Source: Cymbomonas tetramitiformis
Taxonomy: Eukaryota > Chlorophyta > Pyramimonadophyceae > Pyramimonadales > Pyramimonadaceae
Assembly (NCBI GenBank): GCA_001247695.2
Contig: LGRX02012684.1
Coordinates: 1-42,600, forward strand
Direction of reading: 5' to 3'
Length of the DNA stretch: 42,600 nt
Below, in pieces: positions 18,162-28,019 of this stretch. The notes under the pieces were generated by a model, which did no database searches, was not told the DNA's origin, and saw only the letters and a list, made by a program, of their open reading frames with translations. The position numbers were made by a program, and so were the translations under genes. Positions within the stretch are counted from its first letter, which is position 1, and each line of letters starts with the position of its first letter.

Positions 18162-20244
18162 CTTTCCGATCACGGAAAAGTTGGACGCCTTCCGCCCCTC
18201 GGGGCGTCCAACGGAAAGAGCCCACCCTGCAGGAAAGGGTGCGGAGCAGAAGGGGGGCATGGCGCGCAGCTGGCGCGAATTCCGAGGTCATGCAGTGGAT
18301 CAGCAAAGGGGCAAGGATGCGCTGGGTCGACAAGGCGCCGGGTCGACAAGGCGCCTTTGCCTTTCGATCACGGAGTGTCGTTGGGCGACGCCACCCCTCC
18401 GCAGTTGGAGTGGATGGCCGCAGAGACCGAGCGGTGTCTCAAGACGGGCGCATGGGTACGAGCGAGGAGGCGACGACATGTATCCCGAGTGTTCCTGGTG
18501 CCGAAGCCGGGGACGAACAAGTGGCGTCTAGTGATGGACTTCCGCTGGTTGAACGCGCATTGCGTCAAGTCGCGCTGCAAGATGGAGACGCTCAAGAAGC
18601 TGCGACGGCTCGCCAAGCCGAACGATTGGTGCATCAGCTTCGACCTCCAGGACGGATACCACGTCGTGGGGATCGACCCCGCATTCCAGAAGTACATGCA
18701 GTTCGACGTGCGGGGGGAGTTATTCCAGTGCGGCGCCCTTCCCTTCGGCTGGAACGACTCGCCTCAAATATTCGTCAAGGTCATGAAGGTGCTCGTGGAG
18801 TGCCTGCGTTCTCCGAGATCCGCGGAGGATCGGCGGGAAGTGCGGAAGCTGCAAAGCGGAAGCAAGGTGCAAGGTGCGACGACGTTGGGCAGTTCGCAGA
18901 CGAGCTGTAGGATGCGGCCGTGAGGAGCATCAGCAGGGGGCGCGGGTGCTCCCTTACATGGACGACTTCCTGCTGCTGCTAAGCAGCAGGATCGAGGCGC
19001 TCAGGGCGCGCGAGTTGACATCTCGGGTCTTGGTGAGACTCGGATTGTCGCGCAACGAGAAGAAGGGGCAATGGGAGCCGACGCAGCTGGTGGAGCACCT
19101 CGGGCTCGAGGTGGACCTCAAGGCGGGACAGTTCCGCGTGACACCGGCGAGGCTGCAGAAGATTCACCTGCAGTCCAAGGCGCTTCTCAGCGAGGCGTCG
19201 CGACAGCGGAGGTGGCTCCCAGCTCGGAAGCTGGCAGCGTTCACGGGGCTCTGCCAGTCTGTGTACCTGGCAGTCCCTCCGGCGAGATTGTATCTCAGGG
19301 AGCTCCTCTTCGTGCTCTCCACGAGGCGGGAATGGGGCGCGAAGGTGAAGCTCACACGGCAGGCGTGGAGCGATATCGAGTGGTGGCTCAAGCTGCCGGC
19401 TCAGAGCTGGTGGAACGGTCGCAAGATCTGGCGCAATCCCACGAGAGCGAAGGTGCACACCGACGCGTCTCTGTTCGCATGGGGCGGGGTGCTGAACCTC
19501 AAGCACGCGGCAAGAGGATTCTGGTCCGACGAGCTACGGCATCTACACATCACGCACCTGGAGTTGGAGGCCGTTTACAAAACGGTGCAGTCCTTCCTGA
19601 GAGAGCTCACCGGCAAGGTGGCGCGCCTCTACTTCGACAACCAGGCGGTGGTGGCCATGCTCTCGCACTTCACGTCGCGCAACCCGGAGCTGATGCGGCG
19701 GATGCGGCGCCTGTGGATCCTGCTGGACTTAAACGACATCGAGCTCCAGGCGAGGTACATCAGAAGCGAGGCAAACGAGTGGGCCGACCGCTTGTCTCGG
19801 GACCGGGACCTGGACGACTGGCGGCTAAACCGCAGGTGGTTTCAGTGGGCAGAGCGGGAATGGCACCAGCACACCGTGGACCGCTTCGCCTCGGAGCTCT
19901 CCGCCCAGCTGCCGCGCTACTACGCACAGTGGCACGACCCGGGGTGCGAGGGCGTGGACTCTTTGGCCTTTTCCTGGCTAGGAGAGGTCAATTGGGTCAA
20001 CCCCCCGTGGTCCCTCCTCGACGAGATGGCGCACAAGCTGCGGGAGGAGAGGTGCGCCGCCACGGTGGTGGCGCCCTACCGGCCGGGGCAGATGTGGTTC
20101 CAGCAGCTGGAGGCCATGGCCGACGAGGTGGTGATCCTGCCCCGGAGCAGGGACCTCTTTACTCCCAGCCGGCTGGGAGGGTCCGAGCTGCTCGGGGCCT
20201 CAAGCTGGGACGGCATCATGTTCCGCATCTCCGCCTCCCGGTGA
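18162..20244 (+). pseudogene. RT/RNase H polyprotein of element 1, frame-shifted, with C-terminal NPPW (Dam-like) domain
   Basis: RT motifs in order: FLVPKPGTNKWRLVMDFRWLN, FDLQDGYHVVGID, ALPFGWNDSP, then YMDDF (18958-18972). RNase H follows (HTDASLFAWGG, HLELEAVYKTV, YFDNQAVVAML, SEANEWADRLSR). The C-terminal ~130 residues (DRFASELSAQ...WVNPPWSLLDEMAHKL...VVAPYRPGQMW) are the methyltransferase-like tail known in DIRS-type elements. The first break is a 16-bp tandem duplication (18324-18339 and 18340-18355); with one copy the frame reads MRWVDKAPLPFDHGVSL, matching element 2. The second, around 18850-18900, lies between the palm motifs, and its cause is not clear. The final frame runs 18874-20244 and stops at TGA. 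Confidence 0.8.
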
Positions 20245-20315
20245 GCCATTACCTGCAGGATGGGGGGCGGGCGGCCAGGCGGGCTCCGCAGGCGGGGCTG
20301 GCAAGTGGCTTCAAG

Positions 20316-21575
20316 ATGAAGGTGTATTGGCCCCAGGATGATGCCTGGTACACCGGCACCGTGGGTGACACGGGGTCGGACGGCCTAACCATTGCCTACG
20401 AGGATGGTGACAAGGAGGACCTGGACATGAGCAAGGAGAGATACGAGGTGCTCCCGGCAGCGGTGCAGGAGGTAGCTGGCTGGGATGCGGCGCTTCAGGA
20501 GCGCTGGAGAGGGGGGTTGGGGGACAACTCCCTCACGGAGCTGGCAGTGCAGATGCAGGGGGCAACATTGGGCGACAAGACGGTGGGCAACTACCGGACG
20601 AAGGCTCAGGCCTTCATGGCGTTCTGTGAGGCGGAGGGCAGGCAGTGGCCTCCGGCAACGGGGGCCACGGTGAGGCTGTACATTGCTCACATGCTGGACA
20701 AGGGCACGGTGCATGCGTCCGACATGCAGCCCTACCTGTCCGCCATCAACAACTACCACGAGGACATGGGGTTCCCCGGGCCTGCCAAGGGCCGGGCGAT
20801 CTCCAGGGCAGTGAAGGGCATGTCCCGCCTCCAGGTGCAGGCGGCTGAAGCCGCGGGTGAGGAGCAGACGGTGCGGACCTGGCTGCCTGCCAGGCATGTC
20901 TCGGCGGTGCATGAACACGGGCTGGGGCTGGAGCCGGTGGGCCGGGCAGCTACGGAGCTGCTCAGGGCGTGCACCTACGTGGTGTTTGCCTTTGTCACCT
21001 TCGGCCGGCCAGAGACGGGCGTCTCCATGCGCAGGGAGCACATCAGCATCACCGGTGATGACATCTCCGTGGTTCTCCACAAGGAGAAGGGCAGGGGGCA
21101 CGTGCGCCTCAGAAGGAGGCTCACCATCCCCGCAACGGGGGTGGCGGGGCTTGTGCAGCTCCTGCAGCACTGGCAGCAGGTGCGGGATGCCTGTAGGGGG
21201 CATCGCCCGGTGACGGGCTCGGAAGTGCAGGGCAGCTACTGGAGGCTGCCGTGGGAGCAAGGGAAGCTCCAGTCGGCGCAAGCTAATGGCTGGGTGCAGT
21301 TGGCATTAGGGAGGCTGGGGTGTGTCCCTCCGGAAGGGGGACACTTCTCTGACCACAACACCCGCAAGGGGGCTTGTACCTGTGCCAGGGCTGTGGGCGC
21401 GGCGCTTGAGAAGTGCTGCTTCCTGGGCGGCTGGTCTCAGCTGTCCTCTGCCATCCACTCCTACATTGACCCGGCAGCTGTTCCCGACGAGCACATGGAG
21501 AAGTACTTCGGGTGGACCACTCCGAGATGGCGGCAGCAGCAGCAGCGGCAGCCTGGCACAGAGCAGTGTGCCTAA
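20316..21575 (+). CDS. Tudor-like domain plus tyrosine recombinase of element 1
   Basis: The first in-frame ATG after pol is 20316. The frame is open further upstream, overlapping the RT gene, so fusion by frameshift is possible. Residues 1-48 (KVYWPQDDAWYTGTV...IAYEDGDKEDLDMSKERYEVLP) have the pattern of chromatin Tudor domains: V-x-W-P, W-Y-x-G-x-V, Y-x-D-G-D, then a basic-acidic strand. Then comes a core-binding region (NYRTKAQAFMAFCEAEG...YLSAINNYHEDMGF) and the catalytic domain: first Arg in FGRPETGVSMRREHI, His-x-x-Arg in HNTRKG (21354-21365), a Trp in LGGW, and the nucleophilic Tyr in HSYIDP (21462-21464). All catalytic positions are present. Expected role: integration of the circular DNA copy. 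The Tudor-like part may guide it to marked chromatin (inference). It ends in TAA. Confidence 0.82.
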   Translation: MKVYWPQDDAWYTGTVGDTGSDGLTIAYEDGDKEDLDMSKERYEVLPAAVQEVAGWDAALQERWRGGLGDNSLTELAVQMQGATLGDKTVGNYRTKAQAFMAFCEAEGRQWPPATGATVRLYIAHMLDKGTVHASDMQPYLSAINNYHEDMGFPGPAKGRAISRAVKGMSRLQVQAAEAAGEEQTVRTWLPARHVSAVHEHGLGLEPVGRAATELLRACTYVVFAFVTFGRPETGVSMRREHISITGDDISVVLHKEKGRGHVRLRRRLTIPATGVAGLVQLLQHWQQVRDACRGHRPVTGSEVQGSYWRLPWEQGKLQSAQANGWVQLALGRLGCVPPEGGHFSDHNTRKGACTCARAVGAALEKCCFLGGWSQLSSAIHSYIDPAAVPDEHMEKYFGWTTPRWRQQQQRQPGTEQCA

Positions 21576-21590
21576 TGATCTCTGTTACAT

Positions 21591-21618
21591 GGCAATGAGA
21601 TGTGAAGAGCAAAAGAAA
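21591..21618 (+). repeat. B1 split direct repeat of element 1
   Basis: 28 bp identical to 21972-21999 and similar to the B repeats of element 2 (shared TGGCAATGA...GCAAAAGAAATG). Confidence 0.85.
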
Positions 21619-21788
21619 TGGTTAAATTGGAGCCTGCGGAATTTTAGAGGTTTCTGTGCCGGTAGATCGATCAGAGTTTCCTGAGCCGTTAGATCAAATC
21701 AGCAGCTGAGTTAGATCTAAAGGCTTTACACACGACAGTATTTAGGAGTTCCGCCCATGGGAATCCGCAGCTCTGTTCTTTTGCCTTC
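21619..21788 (+). repeat. A2 split direct repeat of element 1
   Basis: Second copy of A1 (16952-17121), three substitutions. Confidence 0.9.
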
Positions 21789-21971
21789 CCTACCCACCCA
21801 ACCCAGAAGACTCTAAACATTTTGCCTTAGAAGCTGTGCATCAGCCTAAAAAGCATGTGAAGCTGTGAATCAGCCTAGAGAAGACATTCCAAAAAGAGAT
21901 TTTCTCTCACACACTTAAAAGCATGTAAGCAGAAAGCTATTTTAAATGAAATGCTATGCAGTGTGCCTGTT

Positions 21972-21999
21972 GGCAATGAGATGTGAAGAGCAAAAGAAA
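21972..21999 (+). repeat. B2 split direct repeat, right end of element 1
   Basis: Identical to B1 (21591-21618). Similarity ends at 21999, which marks the right terminus. Confidence 0.82.
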
Positions 22000-24955
22000 C
22001 TCGGGAAATATCGTTTCCCTGGCTGCTGAGTGGCGTGGGTGGGATCTGCAGGCAGGGGGGGCCCTGAGTGTGCCCCATGCGCATGCTGGGCCAAGTAATC
22101 ACACAACAGGGATCAGAGGAGGCGGGGAGGGAGGCGGGAAGGGGGGGCATGGGGATGGGAGCGCGGATGGATAGGATACGACCCTGTGGCAGCTGATCTG
22201 AGCGCCAGCTGTCGCAATTGTAGAGGCTGCATGGCCGGCGGAAGACATCGCCCAGGATTGTAGCAGCTCGAAGGGAGCGGGATGGGGTAGGGAGACGAGG
22301 GTCACTGCGATGCGGGGTTTGTTGCGGAGCAGGGAGTGCCTGCAGAAGTCTCGCAGAATATGCTTGAAGGCCGTGCTTCAGCGGTGGGCCAAAACGGTGT
22401 TCCCCCGACCGCACACTCCTGCGACCTGGCTATGGGCCGGTCTCTGCTGCCATGATGGGATTGGTGTCACAGGGAAGCGTATCTGGCGGCACTCCAGGGC
22501 GCATGATTTGATCAAAGCGCATGCGCATGTGGCACTTGGAATGAAGTAAGAAGCTGCAGGGAGAGCCATCCACCGCCCACCAACCGCATCCTAAAACCTA
22601 CGCTCACTGTGCGCTCCTCGGAGCCCTGAGCCCGGCGTGTGCGCCCACCAGGGGCTCGCGCGAACTTGGGCGATGCAGTCCTCGCCTGGCCACCATCAGC
22701 CCCCAGCTCGGCCGGCAGGATCCCGCCGACCGGCACCGCCGCCTCGTTCAACACTGCCTCGAGGGGAGGGAGCACTTCGCGCGCCACCTGGCAGGCCCTC
22801 TCAAGAGCCACCTGGCAGGCCCTCTCAAGAGCCACCTGGCAGGCCCTCTCAAGAGCCACCGCTGCAATTGGATGTGGCGCCAGGTGCGCCTCCGCCCTGA
22901 GCATTGATTGGTGCACCACGTAGATGCGCCCTGATGCATCCTGGGCGTGTCATGAGGCAATTGTGAGGCGCTGCGTCTTTTCAGCGCTGAAGACGCAACA
23001 TACCCCAGAGGGCCTAGGCGTGGGTGTTGTGGTGCCAGCGCGTATGAGTCTACCCGGCTGGCACCATAGCAGAGAACGGGCGAGCGCAGCAGCCGGGCGC
23101 CCCTCTTCCACTGCCGGGCACGCGGGAGAGCTTCACGTGGGCCTTGCGACGCCATGCATTGTAGCGCTCGGCAGTGGTGAGAACGAAGCCTGGCTTGGCG
23201 GGAACACAGGGTGGGAGAAGCCCAAGCAGGCGGCGGCTGTGCTGAAGCTCGCGTTCTCGATGCGGATCAACCGTGGAGGGCCTTGGCATTCCCTGCATCA
23301 CGTGCGTACATCTCGCCCCCTCCTCCGCCGGATGCCTCAAGTCCACCTGTGAACATCGGATCATATTGCGATTGGATGTATTTTTGTTATACTTGCTTTT
23401 CTCCTACCGCTCACGTGGCGACTCGCACAACTGAGTGGCCTGCGACCGCGCGCACCGCCACGTGGCATGTTGATCAAAAGTAACCGTCGTGGTGTAACTA
23501 CAACCGAGGGTTAGGGGCTCAGCACCTTATACGGGAGTATGCATGCCACCTGCCCGCTGCAGTGGCTGAGAGAGAGGCGGGGAGATGAAAGAGAGAAATG
23601 GGAGGATGGGTCCCTGGTGCAGTCGCCGAAGCAGCTGAGCATGTTTCCGGCCTCGTTGTCTTTAAGGTGACTGCCTGTTGAGCCTTACCGTGTCCCTGCA
23701 GCAGCGATGCAGCTTCCACGTGGCATGAGGAGGCTCCGACTATGCTGGCGTGTCAGGAAGCGTGCGGTGAAGGCCTCAAGTTGTTACAGCGCCACTGACA
23801 CAGCACTGCATTGTGTATTGCGTATTTTTCTCGAAGGGACGTTAGCCCTCCGCAGGCCACGGCGTCTGTGCGGGGATACGGCCACACATGTGCCATTTAG
23901 TCTGGGTACCAAAGTATGGCAACCACTCAAAGTGTCAAATGGCGTAAAAATATGCACCTCGAGCCCATGCTATTGCATGCATGTGCATTGCGAGCCTCTG
24001 GCAAGGGGCATCTCGAAGTGTCCACCGCGCGGATGCGACGCACATCACGGAAGCTCCTCTTTCACCTCGGAGACGAGCACCTCCAGTCACATCCAAGCGG
24101 CCACACGGTCGAGGCTCGAAGCTTGGCGAGTTTCAGGGTTTCTGGAGCCCTAGATCCAGCTTCACTCCGCCCTGGACCGTGGGATCAAAGAGCATTTGTG
24201 TTGTCGAAGACACAGGGTTTGGCAATGGGGCGAGATGGGCTTTCCTTTGAGACGGACGTGGATTATACCCCTCCTAAACTCAGCTCCCCCTAGGCCAACG
24301 GAACTGTGAGTTAGTCGTGACCTGTAAAACGGCAAGTCGAGTGAGGATGCATCGTGTAAAAAGGCGTGTCGAGGGGACGTGCACGTGGGGAAAATCATGT
24401 GGGCATCGTGGGGAGCGCGCGCCAGGTGCCCAGAGGATGTGCTGAATGGGCTGGAGATGGCCGGCCTCACCGCACTGGAGGTGGTGGCGTCGAGCACGGT
24501 GCTGGACCGCCGATTTTTAGTGTTGTGCCTCAAGTTCACAATGAGCTCGTGGTTCGCTCCCACGGCCCTCTTGGCGTTGCCTCAGACCGCAACAGCCTCG
24601 CAGCTTCACATCAGTCCCCTTGAAGAAGTTGCATGCGGATCTGGCGTGTGGCCATCGCTGTCAACGTACAGAATTGGGCTTCAATAACGGCATTCACCTG
24701 TGTCCAATCACAAGCAGCCCGCTTCCAATGCCTACACTGTATGCGAAGATTCGTCTTGAAGCAAGACCAACAATCGTAACGAGGAAGGGCAGGGGGCTGC
24801 TCAGGAAGCTGGTGAAGGACGCCCCCGCGGATGACGCGCTGCGCCTCTTCCAAACCGACACACCACCAGGTACCTGCAGTCCTTGAGCCAGAGCTACGCG
24901 GCTGGCCGGTTGGGCTATTCAGAATGAAGGCTCTGGCGGGCCTCCACAACCCTGA
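22000..24955. other. Unassigned region, no gene I can support
   Basis: Several short open frames exist on both strands, but none shows a recognisable domain or a convincing splice chain. A 24-bp tandem repeat (three copies plus six bases, 22783-22860) encodes ALERACQV repeats on the minus strand. At 24379-24687 and 24741-24886 the + strand frames have protein-like composition and could be exons of a host gene ending near the transposon nest. Treat as unknown. Confidence 0.3.
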
Positions 24956-25183
24956 CCCCCTTTATTAGCTTATTCTTGTGCATTTCCATCGGAACTCGGA
25001 ATCCAGGGTTTCTATTAGTTCAAAGTCTGAACGAAAACGATGGTCCGATTTTTCATTTTTCAATCCCATCGGAACTGAAAACAAGAAATGAGAAAAGATT
25101 CCGTCGCGCACAGTCTGAAATGTCTTGAACTCTTTGAACAAGGCGACACGTCACCGTCTTCGCTACAAATCCTTATAATTTAA

Positions 25184-25630
25184 CACTTAAAAGGCGATAT
25201 GGGAAATGCAGTATGAATATCAGCTATTGTACATGTAGTTGCGTTTCGGCACATTGTGGATGCATTAGGCACCCCGGTGAGGCGTATATGGTATCCCCAT
25301 TGAGTATACACATATGCGAAACTATTTCTTTAACAAAAATGTCATCAAACACTCAAATATCACCGGTTGTGCAAACCGAAAAGAAGGAATTTTCTCTGCT
25401 CCACTGCAAACGCCTCGTCCATGACGTGTGTAACCTGCGACGTTGCGCATAGTAGGGATTGACTTTAAACCCCGGGGACGCATCCACAAGTAGGTATGCC
25501 ACCCATCTCTTACATACTTCAAGATGGGCGTAAATGGACGAGTAACGCGAAAGTTGTGCCCCTTTTAGCGAGCTCTACCCACAAGCCTGCGAATATCAAC
25601 TATACAGTATGAAACATCGCCTTTTAAGTG
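25184..25630. mobile_element. 447-bp MITE flanked by TTAA
   Basis: The ends CACTTAAAAGGCGAT (25184-25198) and ATCGCCTTTTAAGTG (25616-25630) are perfect inverted repeats, flanked by TTAA on both sides (25180-25183, 25631-25634). TTAA duplication is characteristic of piggyBac-type elements. No coding capacity. Confidence 0.68.
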
Positions 25631-25701
25631 TTAAGAGGGTTGTTCGATCAATGGTAAAATCAAGAAATCGACGAAGATATTTACCGATTACGAGATATCC
25701 G

Positions 25702-25729
25702 CATTTCTTTTGCACACGGATCATTGCCA
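25702..25729 (-). repeat. B2 split direct repeat, terminus of element 2
   Basis: 28 bp identical to 26081-26108. Confidence 0.82.
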
Positions 25730-25911
25730 AAAGGCACACTGCCTGCCCCGAAGGAGCCATCCATGACACAATAATAGCTTTTGTCTGACCAGTGCTTTCT
25801 AAGCTACCAGCCAGACTTACCAGAGTTAGTGAAAGTCTTATTTTGATGGATGCATTTCTTTGAAATAAACCTCTGCAAAGTGACCAGAGATTCCTGGGTT
25901 GGGTAGGTAGG

Positions 25912-26084
25912 GAAGGCAAAAGAACAAAGCTGAAGCCGATGTAGCTTCACGGGCTTTTTGTCTAGTTTTTGTGCCCACTACACGTGACACGAACCGTCAC
26001 TAGAGCTGCAAAGCATGACACGGGTCATTTGACCTACACGTGGCAGAAACCACTAAAATTCCACTGTGTTCCAATTTAAACATT
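25912..26084 (-). repeat. A2 split direct repeat of element 2
   Basis: Second copy of 38502-38674; it overlaps the B1 repeat by CATT. Confidence 0.88.
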
Positions 26085-26113
26085 TCTTTTGCACACGGAT
26101 CATTGCCATGTCT

Positions 26114-27403
26114 TCAGAGATTTGTGCCGGCACTCTCCTTCTCACTCGGTGCTGCTGTCTGCTGCCATCCCGGTGTCAACCACCTGAAGTAGTAGACCAT
26201 GTCGGCGTCTGCTACTGCTGTGGGGTCAATGTAGGCGTGTACTGCCGAAGACAGTTGCACCCACCCCCCGAAGAAGCATACTTTTTCCATCACTACTCCC
26301 ACTGCACGTGAGCATGTAGTGGCACCCTTTTGGGTGTTGTGGGCGGTGTAATGCCCCCCTTCCGGAGGGATACACCCCACGTGCCCCAAGGCACAAGCAA
26401 TCCAGTCGTTTGCATCAACGGTCTTGAACTGCTTCTTCTTGTCACACGGCAGCCTCCAGTAGCTGGCCGTGGCTGCTGCTCTTGTTGTACTTGTCGAAGC
26501 AGCCTGCAGCCAGTCTTCATCCCGAGTTTGCTCCCAACGATCGAGCAGCTCGTGCAGCTCTGCCACCCCCTCCCGTGGGATGCAGAGCCTCCTCTTACAC
26601 AAGAGGTGGTGCTTGCCTTTTTCCTTCTCGAGCCTTTCCTAACGATCGAGAGTCCATTGCTGTCCCTCAGCAAGCTCTCCCGCAGCATCGCCGTGCCTGT
26701 CTGCGGTCTGCCGAACGTCACAAACGCCACAACAACGTACACACAAGCCCGGAAGAGCTTCCGTTGTCCTTCAGTCGCAAGAGGCAACTGAAAAGCAGCT
26801 TTGTGCACGCACCTTACTACCGAGGCTGGCAAATAAGTCCTCACCGTCTCAGTGACGTTATGCTGCTCCGCTGCCACTGTCTGCATCGCCGTCATGCCCT
26901 TCACAGCACGTGTGACAGCCCGGCCCTTCGCCGCCCCCTGAAAGCTGAAGTCTTTGTGGAAGCAGTTGATGGCCGACAAGTACGGCTGAAGGGAGATGCC
27001 CTTCACCGTACCTGATTTTTGTAGCGCAGCCATGTACAGCTGCACGGTGGCTGCTGTCGCCGGCAGCCACTGCAAGTTCTCCTCTGTGCGGAACTTCACG
27101 AACTTCTTCCAGTGCCGCTCGTAGTTGTCGGCTGTCGTCTTCTCCAGCGCCGTTGCCTGCATCTATGCTGCTGTGTCGGAGTGTTGGTTGCCACCAAGCT
27201 TCTCCGTCCAGTGTCTCAGTAGTGCAGTTTTCCACGGAGTCACTGTCGCCCGCTGCTGCGGCTGTTCTTCTTCATTTTCTGAGGGAAATACTCGATATTT
27301 CTCCTCCTTCAGCACGACGTTCTCCACGTCACCGTCATCGTACTCGATCTTCGTTCTTCCATCTTCACCCGTGGCCCCCACAATCCCGGGGTACCACGCC
27401 TGG
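26114..27403 (-). pseudogene. Tudor-like/tyrosine recombinase of element 2 (3' part, broken)
   Basis: This continues the gene whose 5' end lies at 35211 and beyond on the other side of the copia insert. Joined across one CCTGG copy, the frame reads KIEVFWPEDQAWYPGIV, restoring the Tudor-like start seen in element 1. Core-binding (YLSAINCFHKDFSF) and catalytic parts (FGRPQTGTAMLRE, GGWVQLSSAVHAYIDP) are clear. The His-x-x-Arg box reads HNTQ: the Gln codon (26330-26332) replaces Arg. A frame break near 26600 separates the two halves. It stops in TGA at 26114. Confidence 0.82.
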
Positions 27404-27827
27404 TGTTGGAATTCGAGAGTCTGTTTTCACAAAAGCGAGCGTAAACTTTCATTCTCAAAAGATATACCAGTTCGCAGCTTGAAACGCTGCGAACTTCAGC
27501 GCCCAGTCATTATTGATTGGGCAGTCTAAGTGAAAGTTCACTAAACAGATTCCTACGTGTCATTGTCATGTTCATACCGACCGCAGTAACACGCCCGAGT
27601 ACCGGCCCACGATCAGAATGTGGGCCGATGAACTTATTACGCACTTGCCGATGGTCATGAATGATCTAACGGCCACGATTAGTTCAGCAGATGTACAGAT
27701 CTAGATCTAAGGGTTTCTTAGGGTTCCTTCAAGGTTTCTTTAGGGTTTGAGCATCCTGACTGCTACACAAGGCCTAGACAGTCATGCTTTACACCAAACT
27801 AATCACCAGGCACTGCAGATTCCAATA
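27404..27827 (-). repeat. 3' LTR of the copia element
   Basis: Ends TGTTGGAATTC...GATTCCAATA on +. It pairs with 34787-35210. Confidence 0.93.
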
Positions 27828-27868
27828 CCCCTTCTAAAGGGTGACTGTCTAGCTAATGCCAGTTCTCG

Positions 27869-28016
27869 GGCATGGTGCCCCTTCAGTCTGTCACACCCAG
27901 TTTTAGGGATGGTGCCCCTCCAGCTCCAGTGATCTGGGGATGGTGCCCCTCCAACTCCAGTGATATGGGGATGGTGCCCCTCCAACTCCAGTGATATGGG
28001 GTTGGTGCCCCTTCAG
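27869..28016 (-). repeat. 31-bp tandem repeat in the copia 3' untranslated region
   Basis: Three 31-bp units beginning GGATGGTGCCCC (27907-27937, 27938-27968, 27969-27999) with partial copies on both sides. They lie between the RNase H stop and the 3' LTR. Confidence 0.85.
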
Positions 28017-28019
28017 TCC

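Larger units (their letters stand above)
16952..21999 (+). mobile_element. PAT/DIRS-type tyrosine-recombinase retroelement 1
   Basis: Split direct repeats define it. A1 (16952-17121) is repeated as A2 (21619-21788; 170 bp each, 3 differences), and B1 (21591-21618) is repeated as B2 (21972-21999; 28 bp, identical). The order A1-genes-B1-A2-B2 is diagnostic of PAT-like members of the DIRS order, which integrate through a circular intermediate without target duplication. Genes: gag, RT/RNase H with a C-terminal NPPW domain, and a Tudor-like plus tyrosine-recombinase protein. Right after A1 is a perfect 10-bp-arm hairpin (17108-17131). The coding part has two frame breaks, so the copy is probably defective. 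Confidence 0.9.

Noticed and set aside
19071..20315. N-terminal 400 codons of an 834-codon + strand frame
   Set aside because: This part lies over the RT/RNase H gene in another frame of GC-rich sequence and has no protein-like motifs; only the Tudor-like/recombinase part is real.
22512..22919. Minus-strand gene with ALERACQV repeats
   Set aside because: The repeated part is a 24-bp tandem repeat; the flanking sequence shows no domain.
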